Source: Flavisolibacter sp.
GTDB taxonomy: Bacteria; Bacteroidota; Bacteroidia; Chitinophagales; Chitinophagaceae
NCBI GenBank assembly: GCA_028288675.1
Contig: JAQBNG010000070.1
Coordinates: 1 to 47,270 of the forward strand
Direction: 5' to 3'
Length of the DNA: 47,270 bases
Shown: positions 33,360 to 41,617 of the stretch, piece by piece
How positions within the stretch are numbered: the first letter of the stretch is position 1
Layout of the letters: each line of letters starts with the position of its first letter
Translations under genes and position numbers: made by a program
The notes under the pieces: model-generated
What the model was told of the DNA's origin: nothing
Databases searched by the model: none
Seen by the model: only the letters and a program-made list of their open reading frames with translations

Positions 33360-33815
33360 TTAGTCAGCAGACTGTAAATCCCGTAACCGCTTTACTTCAT
33401 CATGGCCGGTTCTTAAAGTAGCTTTCTGGCTTACAATTAAATCACGTAAAGATGGCTCCAGTTCAACATCGGCATTTAGGGCAAGATCATATGCCTTTTG
33501 TGCTGCATCCTCTCCAAACTCACAATTCTCTAAAATAGCTTTGCGGTCTTTACCGGTGATAGCAGTTTTTAAATCCATCCACACCCTGTAAATTTTACCT
33601 GAGTTGGTGGTACCATCCGCAGGATCTCCACCTAAGCGGCTCACCTCGGTAGTAAGTTCTTGCGAATACTGGCGGCTTTCATTAGTGTAGCGTTGAAACA
33701 AAACCTTTAAATCGGCATCGCCATCCTTTAATTCTTCGATAGCTCTTTCATAGCCTACTATCCTGTCATTATTAATTCGTATCAGGTCATTTAAAATGCT
33801 TGTTATCTTTTCCAT
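33360..33815 (-). CDS. PA2169-family four-helix-bundle protein (DUF2383)
   Basis: A 151-residue all-helical protein. The ferritin-like N-terminal helices (ILNDLIRINNDRIVGYERAI, VLFQRYTNESRQYSQELTTEV) and the segment SRLGGDPADGTTNSGKIYRVWMD are typical of DUF2383. The C-terminal half contains DAAQKAYDLAL and a final amphipathic helix. Family members are induced in stationary phase or under stress and lack a proven activity; the conserved Glu/His metal ligands of ferritins are only partly present. Start at 33815 (MEKITSIL); the open frame continues upstream, but its extension does not resemble the family. Confidence 0.9.
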   Translation of the reverse strand: MEKITSILNDLIRINNDRIVGYERAIEELKDGDADLKVLFQRYTNESRQYSQELTTEVSRLGGDPADGTTNSGKIYRVWMDLKTAITGKDRKAILENCEFGEDAAQKAYDLALNADVELEPSLRDLIVSQKATLRTGHDEVKRLRDLQSAD

Positions 33816-34063
33816 GATTCTTTTTTTTAATAGCGTTAAAAAATCATACCGATGAGAAGCGGATTTGATGATAAGCGAACAGGCAGATGTGAGAATTGAA
33901 CCATTCATTAATCTTTTAGCATTTTAAATTTTCGGAAAAAATTGATGGTTATGCCTGTGTTAACCTCCAAAGGTTCTTTTGCATATCGGTGTATCAACAG
34001 ATTTATTTTATGCGGTATTATTTTAGCTGCAATCATTTCATTACTAACCAAAATTCTAATCAA

Positions 34064-34387
34064 ATGGCAAAGTACTCAAAGGGTGCAGGCGAAAAAGTAA
34101 AAGAAGCTATGCACGAAAAAAAAGAAGGCTCATTGAAAAGCGGGCGCAGTGGTAAAAAAGTAACCTCCAGCAAACAAGCTATCGCTATCGGTTTATCGGA
34201 AGCAAGAAAAGAAGGTGCAAAGATGCCTTCTAAAAAAAGCGCCACAAAGAAAGGCGCAAGTAAAAAAAGTGCAAGTAAAAAAGGAGCATCCACAAAAGGG
34301 GCTTCGAAGAAAACTGCCAGCAAAAAAGGCGCAACAAAGAAAGCAGCGGCAAAGAAAAGTTCGGCGGCAGGAGGAAGAAAAAGATAA
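34064..34387 (+). CDS. DUF6496 protein with histone H1-like Lys/Ala/Ser tail
   Basis: A 107-residue very basic protein. The N-terminal 55 residues (MAKYSKGAGEKVKEAMHEKK, GKKVTSSKQAIAIGLSEARK) match the DUF6496 domain. The tail (56-107) is a chain of KKSA, KKGAS and KKAA units, as in eukaryotic H1 and bacterial Hc1-like proteins, and should bind DNA or RNA without sequence preference. The in-frame open sequence upstream (from 33989) lacks family resemblance, so the ATG at 34064 is used. It lies beside topoisomerase IB and near Ku/LigD; the LigD linker has the same type of repeat. Confidence 0.85.
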   Translation: MAKYSKGAGEKVKEAMHEKKEGSLKSGRSGKKVTSSKQAIAIGLSEARKEGAKMPSKKSATKKGASKKSASKKGASTKGASKKTASKKGATKKAAAKKSSAAGGRKR

Positions 34388-34461
34388 AAGGTAATGGTTT
34401 ACAAATGACGGATGGCAGCTTACTTTGACTGACGTCCGTCATACATAAAAACTGCAATTGC

Positions 34462-35547
34462 TCACACTAAATCCTTCAGGATCTTCATCAGCACTTTTTC
34501 CTCCGAAGTAATGCCTGTCAGGTTATCATTCTTCTCTATCACATCTAATTCTTTCGTGTACTTATTCAATGACTTTTCTTCGTACAATTTTATAATGCCG
34601 GGATGCACATAATATTTCTTACAAACGGTTCTGGTGTTACCCAACTTACTGCTTACATCATCCAGTGCCGCAAGTATATTCTTTTTGCAGTCGTTATCGC
34701 ATTGCGGTTCATCAAGAGTACATAAAGCACGTATAATATTTAAAGTGCCCGCCCATGTTCTAAAATCCTTTGCCGTAAACTCGCCGCCGCTAGCCTCTTT
34801 AATGTAGCGGTTAACCATGCCCGAATCAACCGTGCGGCGGGTACCATCTGCATCGTAATATTGAAACAATTCCTTACCGGGAATATCCTTGCAATGTTGT
34901 ACCAGCTTAGCCAGTTTAGGGTTGCGTAAGGTGATGTTGTGATACACGCCTTTCTTTCCTTTAAATGAAAACTTTACCGTGCTGCCGCTAACTTTTACAT
35001 GGCCGTCTTTTAATGTTGTAAGTCCATAAGAACCATAAAGCTTTTCATAGTCATCGTTGCCGATACGTATGTAGGTTCGCTCCATTAAACTAACAACTGT
35101 GGCCAATACTTTTTGTTCATTTAATTCTTTCCTGGCCAAATCTTCTTCCACTTTCAAACGAATAGAAGGCAGAAGCTTGCCAAACTCAAACAGACGGTGA
35201 AACTTTGTTTCATTGCGTAAGACTTGCCATTGGGAATGATAGCGGTATTGCTTTCTTCCTCTTACATCAAAACCCGTAGCCTGTATATGTCCTGATTCAT
35301 CAGGGCAGATCCAAACGGAGGTCCATGCCGGGGGAATCCCTAACTTTTTTATACGTTGTAAAATAGCAGCATCTTTTACAGTTTTGCCCTTATACGTATA
35401 AGTAAAGCTGTCACCTTTTTTTGCACGGCTGATCCCTTCTTCCTTATCATTAACATATATTAGATCTGCTGCTTTAGCCGACTCCGAATAGTCTTTATCA
35501 ATCTTTAGAATCTGTTTGTGCGACAGTTCTGATGTAATTGCTTCCAT
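34462..35547 (-). CDS. DNA topoisomerase IB, poxvirus type
   Basis: A 361-residue type IB topoisomerase that relaxes supercoils through a 3'-phosphotyrosine intermediate. The catalytic domain shows RTYIRIGNDDYEKLYGSYGL, VKFSFKGKKGV and DFRTWAGT, and the active-site Tyr is in YYVHPGI (Y313 is the better candidate, Y312 the alternative). The N-terminal part contains the family segment GIPPAWTSVWICPDESGHIQ. Length is normal for bacterial members. No ATP is needed. The location between a histone-like gene and the Ku/LigD genes suggests a role in DNA maintenance under stress, but no operon links them. Confidence 0.95.
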   Translation of the reverse strand: MEAITSELSHKQILKIDKDYSESAKAADLIYVNDKEEGISRAKKGDSFTYTYKGKTVKDAAILQRIKKLGIPPAWTSVWICPDESGHIQATGFDVRGRKQYRYHSQWQVLRNETKFHRLFEFGKLLPSIRLKVEEDLARKELNEQKVLATVVSLMERTYIRIGNDDYEKLYGSYGLTTLKDGHVKVSGSTVKFSFKGKKGVYHNITLRNPKLAKLVQHCKDIPGKELFQYYDADGTRRTVDSGMVNRYIKEASGGEFTAKDFRTWAGTLNIIRALCTLDEPQCDNDCKKNILAALDDVSSKLGNTRTVCKKYYVHPGIIKLYEEKSLNKYTKELDVIEKNDNLTGITSEEKVLMKILKDLV

Positions 35548-36005
35548 AATTTATTTATGTACTGACTGCTAGTTTTTCTAATCTTAAATGAGACATAGTT
35601 TATGTACGTTTTGACTCTTTCTTAGAGATTGCTGAATATGAAGTACTACTAAAAACAATAGAAGAATCTGTAGTATTTATGCATTTCATGGCCATCTTTT
35701 CGAACCTTAGTTTAAACCAGTCTTTTTAGTATCATCATACTCCATAAAGACCTGTTCAGTTACGTAACGGAGAGAATTACCACGATCTAACCCTTATGAT
35801 TGTGAGTTTACGTTTATAAAGAAAAAGCCAGACCAAATTGCGCCGGCTTTAAACTGATGACATAGCCTACCAGTTCTGCACAAGCATTAATTGCTAATCA
35901 AACTTCAACCGGGCATCAAAAAAATTCGAACGAAGCAGAAAAAAATTAAAACTTAAGCAACCTTATGTAGATGTTTTTACACAGAGGCGGGCCGGACAAT
36001 AGTCA
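35548..36005. other. Intergenic region between topoisomerase IB and the PNPOx-like gene
   Basis: About 460 bases with frequent stops in all frames and no recognised repeat or RNA. It contains the divergent upstream regions of the topoisomerase and the PNPOx-ku operon; only the latter promoter is recognised (36006-36036). Confidence 0.4.
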
Positions 36006-36036
36006 TTGACGTTTTAATTTTATGGTATTCTATTTG
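36006..36036 (+). promoter_or_regulatory. Promoter of the PNPOx-like/ku operon
   Basis: TTG at 36006-36008 (within TTGACG), 20 bases, then TCTATTTG at 36029-36036, one mismatch from TAnnTTTG. It lies 49 bases before the ATG of the first gene. Confidence 0.45.
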
Positions 36037-36085
36037 GAATAAAATGGTTAACGGACTCTTTGATTACTAAACCAAATACAACGTT

Positions 36086-36583
36086 ATGGCACCAACTCAA
36101 CAATTAAATTTTATACAGGAAAGAATAGAAGAGATTGGAAGTGCAATCTTCTATAATTTAAGCGCTTCTGTATTGAAGCTTCCAAACACAATTGTTACCT
36201 CATTACAGGTAGATGACTATGGATTTGTATGGTTCTGCGTTCAAAAATCGACTCAGAACATACAAGAATTCGAGCAAGAGTTTCCAGTGAAACTTGACTT
36301 TTATAAGAAGGGTGTTGGCTATTTTTTACAGGTAGAAGGAAAAGCTTTTGTGGTAAGCGACCCTGAGGAAATGAATGCATATGTGACATTGCCTGATGAA
36401 ATAAAAAACTTAGCCAATAATACAGTTGCTTTAGTAAAAGTAAAAATTCAAAAAGCGGATTACTACGTAACAAAAACCTCCGGTAAAACATCATGGTGGC
36501 AAAGTGCTGTCAGCACTATCACTACCTGGTTCCGGAATAACAATCACTACCGTGCCGGCAACACCTTTTATCCAGCTTCATAA
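36086..36583 (+). CDS. PNPOx-like flavin-binding stress protein
   Basis: A 165-residue protein with the split-barrel fold of pyridoxamine-phosphate-oxidase-like general stress proteins. Visible strands: IVTSLQVDDYGFVWFCVQKS, FPVKLDFYKKGVGYFLQVEG, KAFVVSD and ALVKVKIQKADYYV. It is closer to the stress-protein 26 type than to PdxH, whose phosphate-binding residues are absent. A role in binding flavin or F420-like cofactors is a family-level guess. The ku gene starts three bases after its stop, so the two are co-transcribed. Confidence 0.72.
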   Translation: MAPTQQLNFIQERIEEIGSAIFYNLSASVLKLPNTIVTSLQVDDYGFVWFCVQKSTQNIQEFEQEFPVKLDFYKKGVGYFLQVEGKAFVVSDPEEMNAYVTLPDEIKNLANNTVALVKVKIQKADYYVTKTSGKTSWWQSAVSTITTWFRNNNHYRAGNTFYPAS

Positions 36584-36586
36584 ATC

Positions 36587-37369
36587 ATGAAAAGCGCAAG
36601 ATCCATTTGGTCAGGTTCCATCACGTTTGGCTTAGTAAACATTCCTGTGAAACTGCAAAGTGCAGTGCAGGAAGACAGTATTGACTTTGATATGCTCTCT
36701 AAAAAAGACATGTCGCCAATACGTTATGCCCGCATTGACAGTAAGACTGGCGAAGAAGTAGAATGGAAGGAAATTGTGAAAGGATTTGAATATGCCAAAG
36801 GAAAATATGTAGTTGTTACCGATGAAGATTTTGAAAAAGCTAGGCCCGATGTTGCCAAAGCCATTGACATTATCCAGTTTGTAAAAGAAGAAGAAATAGA
36901 CCCTATTTTTTATGAGAAGCCTTACTTTATTGTACCGGCAAAAGGCGCGGAGAAGGCTTATAAATTGTTATTGAAAGGATTAGATGAAACAAAGACTGTT
37001 GCACTTGCCGAATTTATGTTGCGCAACCGGGCGCATATCTGCACACTAAAAAATCATGAAGGCATTTTGCTGTTAACGCAGTTGCGCTATAACGAAGAGG
37101 TGCGGGAAGTTCCTGAAGTGGCTACTAAAGCCGAACGCATTTCACCAAAGGAAATACAGTTAGCAACCAAGCTTATTAATCAACTTACCGAACCTTTTGA
37201 CCCCGCAAAATTTAAAGACACTTACATAACCGAATTGAAAAAAGTCATCAAAGCAAAAGCAGCAGGTAAAAGCATTCATATTGCGGAACCACGGCAATTA
37301 CCAGCGACTGTAAAAGACTTAATGGAAGTGTTGAAGCAAAGTTTGGAAACGAAGAAGAAGAGAGCCTGA
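36587..37369 (+). CDS. ku: Ku protein, non-homologous end joining
   Basis: A 260-residue bacterial Ku homodimer subunit. The N-terminus (MKSARSIWSGSITFGLVNIPVKLQ) and the core (KGFEYAKGKYVVVTDEDFE, IDIIQFVKEEEIDPIFYEKPYF, GILLLTQLRYNEEVRE) are the family landmarks. It encircles DNA double-strand ends and recruits LigD, which is encoded 0.5 kb downstream on the same strand. The C-terminal tail is basic (KAKAAGKSIH, ETKKKRA) but short. It is co-transcribed with the PNPOx-like gene. Confidence 0.97.
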   Translation: MKSARSIWSGSITFGLVNIPVKLQSAVQEDSIDFDMLSKKDMSPIRYARIDSKTGEEVEWKEIVKGFEYAKGKYVVVTDEDFEKARPDVAKAIDIIQFVKEEEIDPIFYEKPYFIVPAKGAEKAYKLLLKGLDETKTVALAEFMLRNRAHICTLKNHEGILLLTQLRYNEEVREVPEVATKAERISPKEIQLATKLINQLTEPFDPAKFKDTYITELKKVIKAKAAGKSIHIAEPRQLPATVKDLMEVLKQSLETKKKRA

Positions 37370-37370
37370 T

Positions 37371-37440
37371 CTAGTTGACCAGTTAACTGGTCTGTCTTCA
37401 GCTTTTTCGCCGCTAATCAACTAATAAATCAATCAACTAC
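37371..37440. repeat. Inverted element with AGTTGA-type words and a perfect 16-bp palindrome
   Basis: GACCAGTTAACTGGTC at 37377-37392 is a perfect palindrome, preceded by CTAGTT. The segment near 37416-37440 carries ATCAACTAATAAATCAATCAA, whose reverse complement repeats the TAGTTGA word. It has the same style as the other word-repeat elements and lies between ku and the convergent small gene. Confidence 0.45.
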
Positions 37441-37635
37441 CTACTTTCCCGTCACCGGTGCATTCTGTTCCGAGTTCCCATTATAATCTGTATAGCTTTC
37501 ACTTTCATCTTTTCCTTCCTCTGCTTTTTCAGGCTTAGCGCTTCGTTCTGCATCCCGGTTATTAAACGATGACATATCCCCAGCCATAGGATTTTGTTCT
37601 ACTGGTGTACTGCGTTTTTCATCCCTGTTTTCCAT
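37441..37635 (-). CDS. Small hydrophilic, probably disordered protein
   Basis: A 64-residue protein of Glu, Asp, Lys, Asn and Ser with no hydrophobic core (MENRDEKRSTPVEQNPMAGD, then KAEEGKDESESYTDYNGNSE). The frame continues upstream to an ATG at 37656, but the seven added residues have a different character. No family is recognised. Its composition is like that of the acidic protein at 25084. It lies between ku and ligD on the opposite strand and is followed by a word-repeat element. Coding status is plausible but not proven. Confidence 0.5.
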   Translation of the reverse strand: MENRDEKRSTPVEQNPMAGDMSSFNNRDAERSAKPEKAEEGKDESESYTDYNGNSEQNAPVTGK

Positions 37636-37680
37636 ACTACTTTTTAATAAATGCAAACAATTCTATGCCATGATAGAACA

Positions 37681-37825
37681 AATGAGCAATAAGCAATGGG
37701 CAATAGGTAAAACGAAGCGCTTTGCTTCTATTTAACAAGACTGTTAGCAATCAGCCAGCTTGAATTTGCCTGAACCTTAAATATTTTTCACTTGCCAATT
37801 GCACATTGCCTATTGCTTATTGTCT
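37681..37825. repeat. Inverted-repeat element with GCAATAn heptad arms (upstream of ligD)
   Basis: The left arm (about 37681-37708) reads GAGCAATAAGCAATGGGCAA and on; the right arm (37792-37825) is the inverse (TTGCCTATTGCTTATTGTC). They share CAATAAGCAAT-n-GGCAAT as reverse complements, across about 85 bases that include a small GAAGC/GCTTC hairpin. It lies between divergent genes. Confidence 0.75.
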
Positions 37826-37864
37826 GTTTTCTTCCGTGGCATTAATTTTTCAATTTCCTTGTAC

Positions 37865-40588
37865 ATGAGTCTTTCCCAATATAATAGTAAAAGAGATTTT
37901 AAAAAAACCGCTGAGCCTGCAGGAAAAGAGGGCTCGTCAAAAGGCAGCCTTCGTTTTGTTGTACAGAAACACGATGCCTCACATGTGCATTATGACTTTC
38001 GTTTAGAGATGGAAGGGGCGCTAAAAAGTTGGGCGGTGCCTAAAGGGCCGTCTCTTAATCCTGCAGACAAACGCCTCGCCATGATGGTAGAAGACCACCC
38101 TTTTGATTACCGGAATTTTGAAGGAGTGATACCCGCAGGTGAGTATGGCGGCGGAACCGTGATAGTGTGGGATGAGGGAACCTATGAACCAATTGGTATT
38201 GACGGAATGAGCAGGGCAGAACAAGAGAAAACGTTGTTGCGCCAATTGCATGCAGGCAAATTAAATTTTGTTCTTCATGGCAAAAAACTGCAAGGTGAGT
38301 TTACTCTTTTTCTAATGAAAGGCCGCGGGGAAAGGTCCTGGATCTTAGTAAAGAATAAAGACCACTGGAGCAGTACAGAAGACATTGCACAAAATGAAAT
38401 GTCTGTAAAAAGCGGTAAGACTTTAGTAGAGATAGCGCATGATAACGGAACTGAAGTAAATCACCCGGAAGCGCACGGCAATGCACAAAAATTTCAGCCA
38501 AAGCCTGCACCTGAAAAAGCATCTGCACCATTAAAAAAACAGCCTAAGAAAGCTATTGCCGCAGCATCTCCGAAGAAGAAAGATGCGTCAACAATGCCGA
38601 AAGACATAGTTCCCATGTTAGCCACTTTAGTGAACGAACCCTTTGATGATAAGGACTGGATTTTTGAAATCAAATGGGATGGCTACCGAGCTGTAGGTTA
38701 TTGCGAAGGAGAGTCGGTTGAACTAATCTCAAGGAACCTGAAACCTTTCACAGAAAAGTATGCACCCGTTGCTAAAGCCTTAAAAGACCTGGACCTAAAT
38801 GCAATATTCGATGGTGAGATAGTGGCTGTTAATGAAAAAGGCGTAGCTAATTTTCAAGCTTTGCAAAACTGGCAAAATACTCCTGTGCGATTGCAGTACT
38901 TCATCTTTGATATTTTATGGTTGGATGGTAAGGATGTAACCAAGCTTCCTTTACTGGAACGCAAAGCCTTATTGCAAGATCTCCTCCCCGAAAACAACGA
39001 AGTGATCAAGTATAGCGACCATGTTGCTACAAAGGGAAAGCAGTTTTTTAAACAAGCATTGAAGCAAGGCCTTGAAGGTATCATGGCAAAAAAAGCCGAC
39101 AGCATTTACGAGATAGATACACGTACAAATGAGTGGGTGAAGATTAAGGTGGCCCAACGACAGGAGGTTGTAATTACCGGTTATACGCAGCCACGCAAAA
39201 CAAGAAAATTTTTCGGCTCTCTCCTGCTTGGTGTTTACGATGGAGATGAGCTTGTTTATATCGGTCATACCGGAAGCGGCTTCAATACGAAGTCTTTGGG
39301 TGAAATTTATAATAAGCTTCAACCTTTGATTATTGAGAATGCTCCTTTCAACAAAAAACCAAAGGCCAACATGCCTGCAACCTGGGTGAAGCCGGAATTA
39401 GTATGCGAAATAAAATTTACAGAATGGACATCGGATAACATGGCCCGCCATCCAATTTTCATGGGCCTGCGCACCGATAAAAAAGCAACTGATGTACGAC
39501 TTGAAAAAAGCACAACTATGGCTAAACTTAAAACTACCGCAACAAAAAGTACGGCAACTAAAAAGGCGGCAACCAAAAAAGTAGCAGCAAAAAAAAGCGG
39601 CGCCAAACCTCGTCAAAAAAAGAGTGTGGCCGCCACAAAAACAGCAGGCGCAAAAATAGATTTAGAGAAAGGTGAGGACCAGCAACTCGTTTTAAATGGT
39701 AACGAAATAGCACTTACCAACCTGCAAAAACTTTATTGGAAAAAGGAAGGTTTCAGCAAGGGAGATACGATTAATTACTACTTGCAAGTAGCACCTTACA
39801 TGCTGCCCTATCTTCTTAAGAGACCGCACTCCCTAAATCGACATCCAAATGGTGTTGGCGCACCAAATTTTTATCAAAAAGATGTGCGGGGTAAAGTACC
39901 CGCATGGGTAGAAACCTTTGATGAATTCAGTGAGTCGAATAATGAAACCATTCAGTATTTTGTTTGCAGCAATGAAGCATCGCTTATCTACATGGCCAAC
40001 TTAGGTTGTATTGAAATTAATCCCTGGCATGGGCGGGTAGGTTCAACGCTTCAACCCGACTGGTGCCTGATAGACCTGGACCCTGATACCACCAACACAT
40101 TTGAACAGGTGATTGAAGTTGCCAACGTAGTCAAGAAATTTTTGGATGCTATTGGTGCTGATAGTTGCGTAAAAACATCTGGTTCAACCGGCATACATAT
40201 TTACGTTCCGTTAGGTGGTAAATATAATTATGAGCAGAGCAAACAACTAGCAGAATTGATAGTGAATTTGGTTCATGCCGAACTGCCTGATTTCACCAGT
40301 GTAGAAAGAAGTCCTGCCAACCGGAAGGGGAAAATATACCTTGACTTTTTACAAAACCGCGAGACGCAAACGGCTGCTGCCCCGTACTCTCTTCGTCCTA
40401 AACCCGGTGTGCCTGTATCTACTCCCTTGCATTGGAGCGAAGTGAAAAAAGGTTTAACGCCTACAACTTATACTGCCTTCAATATTTTCGACCGCTTAAA
40501 AACAGAAGGCGACTTGTTCAAGCCTGTGTTGCAAAAAGGAATAGATTTAGATAAGGTGCTGAAAAAAGTTCAGGCACTGATTAAATGA
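37865..40588 (+). CDS. ligD: Multifunctional ATP-dependent DNA ligase D
   Basis: A 907-residue NHEJ ligase in the order phosphoesterase-ligase-polymerase, as in Pseudomonas LigD. PE domain about 20-200 (FVVQKHDASHVHYDFRLEME, VIPAGEYGGGTVIVWDEG). Ligase about 248-540, with the adenylated Lys K270 in FEIKWDGYR, and IFDGEIV, GIMAKK and WVKIKV. Linker 550-598 of ATKK/AAKK repeats. Polymerase about 605-900, with the metal aspartates D737 and D739 (IDLDPD), KTSGSTGIHIYVP and YSLRP. The start at 37865 is preferred; the open frame begins 66 bases earlier inside the word repeat, and its extra 22 residues are repeat-encoded. Partner of Ku (36587). Confidence 0.97.
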   Translation: MSLSQYNSKRDFKKTAEPAGKEGSSKGSLRFVVQKHDASHVHYDFRLEMEGALKSWAVPKGPSLNPADKRLAMMVEDHPFDYRNFEGVIPAGEYGGGTVIVWDEGTYEPIGIDGMSRAEQEKTLLRQLHAGKLNFVLHGKKLQGEFTLFLMKGRGERSWILVKNKDHWSSTEDIAQNEMSVKSGKTLVEIAHDNGTEVNHPEAHGNAQKFQPKPAPEKASAPLKKQPKKAIAAASPKKKDASTMPKDIVPMLATLVNEPFDDKDWIFEIKWDGYRAVGYCEGESVELISRNLKPFTEKYAPVAKALKDLDLNAIFDGEIVAVNEKGVANFQALQNWQNTPVRLQYFIFDILWLDGKDVTKLPLLERKALLQDLLPENNEVIKYSDHVATKGKQFFKQALKQGLEGIMAKKADSIYEIDTRTNEWVKIKVAQRQEVVITGYTQPRKTRKFFGSLLLGVYDGDELVYIGHTGSGFNTKSLGEIYNKLQPLIIENAPFNKKPKANMPATWVKPELVCEIKFTEWTSDNMARHPIFMGLRTDKKATDVRLEKSTTMAKLKTTATKSTATKKAATKKVAAKKSGAKPRQKKSVAATKTAGAKIDLEKGEDQQLVLNGNEIALTNLQKLYWKKEGFSKGDTINYYLQVAPYMLPYLLKRPHSLNRHPNGVGAPNFYQKDVRGKVPAWVETFDEFSESNNETIQYFVCSNEASLIYMANLGCIEINPWHGRVGSTLQPDWCLIDLDPDTTNTFEQVIEVANVVKKFLDAIGADSCVKTSGSTGIHIYVPLGGKYNYEQSKQLAELIVNLVHAELPDFTSVERSPANRKGKIYLDFLQNRETQTAAAPYSLRPKPGVPVSTPLHWSEVKKGLTPTTYTAFNIFDRLKTEGDLFKPVLQKGIDLDKVLKKVQALIK

Positions 40589-40610
40589 TAAAAAATTGAA
40601 TTGCTTTTTG

Positions 40611-40688
40611 CACCAGGCGGACGGAATATTAATTAAGCTTCTCTTGCGTCGCACTCTTGTACGTTCTTATCGCTATGCAACAAAATAA
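40611..40688 (+). repeat. Dispersed intergenic repeat of about 70 bp, copy B
   Basis: The best match to copy A: GGCGGACGG, AAGCTT, TTGCGTCGCAC, TTCTTATCGCTATGCA and CAAAATA align in order with similar spacing. It lies between ligD and the SMP-30 gene and ends six bases before the latter's ATG. Confidence 0.75.
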
Positions 40689-40694
40689 AAAATC

Positions 40695-41579
40695 ATGCAT
40701 CCTTCCTTAAAAATTTATGATGAAAGAATCAAAGACTTTATCAATACAAATTTTGAATTGCAAACTTTAGCTGATGATTGTCTTTTTACCGAAGGCCCCG
40801 TTTGGAATAGCGAGGGATTTTTTTTGTTTAGCGATATCACCGCAAACACAGTTTACAAAATTTCTCCCGGTAAAACAAAGGAAGTTTTTATAGCTAACAG
40901 TGGCACGTCAAACATATACAATGAAGACCTAAAACCCGGCCAGGCAGGATCAAATGCATTAGCTTATAACAAAGAAGGTGAGCTGTTAGTTTGCCGTCAT
41001 GGAACAGGCGAAATAGCAAAATGGAAAGATGGAAACCTTCAACCTTTTATTTCTTCTTATAAAGGCAAACGGTTCAACAGTCCTAACGATTTAATTGTAG
41101 ATAAAAGCGGTCGCATATTTTTCTCCGACCCTCCCTACGGGTTAAAGGATGGGAAATTAAACCCCGAAAAATTTCAGCCGCTTGCTGCGGTTTATTGCTG
41201 GCAGAATGGAGACTTAAAAATCGTTTGCGATAAATACCAATATCCAAACGGCGTGTGTATCGGTCCCGATGGAACAGAATTATACATCTGTTCCAATAAG
41301 CCTTTTGAAAAGTTTATATCGGTTTATGATATCGAAACACTTCAGTATAAAAGAGTTTTAGCGGAAGAAAATAGTGATGGTATTAAGTGCGATCCATCCG
41401 GCAATATTTATCTCGGCAATAAAGATGGAATTATTATTTTAAATAAGGAAGGAAGGCGTTTAGCAGCGATAGAATTGCAAACTGTTCCTTCAAATATTTG
41501 CTGGGGTGGTGATGGTTTGAAAGACTTGTTTATTACTGCAAGGGAGAATATTTTCCTCATTAAAAATTTGCTTCGTTGA
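40695..41579 (+). CDS. SMP-30/gluconolactonase-like six-bladed propeller hydrolase
   Basis: A 294-residue beta-propeller lactonase. The metal ligands are recognisable: Glu in FTEGPVWNSEGFFLFSD, Asn and Asp in NSPNDLIVDKSGRIFFSDPP, Asn in YPNGVCIGPDG, and Asp in NSDGIKCDPSGNIYLG. No signal peptide is present, so it is cytoplasmic, unlike many Bacteroidota relatives. It should open a sugar lactone or related ester. No sugar-oxidising partner is adjacent. Copy B of the dispersed repeat lies immediately upstream of the ATG and may have replaced or displaced the promoter. Confidence 0.92.
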   Translation: MHPSLKIYDERIKDFINTNFELQTLADDCLFTEGPVWNSEGFFLFSDITANTVYKISPGKTKEVFIANSGTSNIYNEDLKPGQAGSNALAYNKEGELLVCRHGTGEIAKWKDGNLQPFISSYKGKRFNSPNDLIVDKSGRIFFSDPPYGLKDGKLNPEKFQPLAAVYCWQNGDLKIVCDKYQYPNGVCIGPDGTELYICSNKPFEKFISVYDIETLQYKRVLAEENSDGIKCDPSGNIYLGNKDGIIILNKEGRRLAAIELQTVPSNICWGGDGLKDLFITARENIFLIKNLLR

Positions 41580-41583
41580 AAAA

Positions 41584-41613
41584 TTTGCAGGTATCAAAAC
41601 TGCCCTAATTTTG
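41584..41613 (+). promoter_or_regulatory. Promoter of the aminotransferase gene, near-leaderless
   Basis: TTTG (41584-41587), 18 bases, then TAATTTTG (41606-41613): both Bacteroidota boxes match exactly with normal spacing. Only four bases separate the -7 box from the ATG at 41618, so transcription should start at or within a few bases of the start codon. Confidence 0.65.
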
Positions 41614-41617
41614 GCTT

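Noticed and set aside
34060-34323. Hydrophobic minus-strand frame opposite the DUF6496 gene
   Set aside because: The Phe/Leu/Ala composition is simply the reverse complement of Lys/Ala/Ser repeats.
34405-34442. 8-bp inverted repeat (ATGACGGA/TCCGTCAT) between DUF6496 and topoisomerase IB
   Set aside because: A 22-base loop and no T-run; too weak for a terminator call.
37799-37864. 22-residue N-terminal extension of LigD
   Set aside because: It is encoded by the right arm of the inverted word repeat and does not resemble LigD; MSLSQYNSKRDF is the normal family start.
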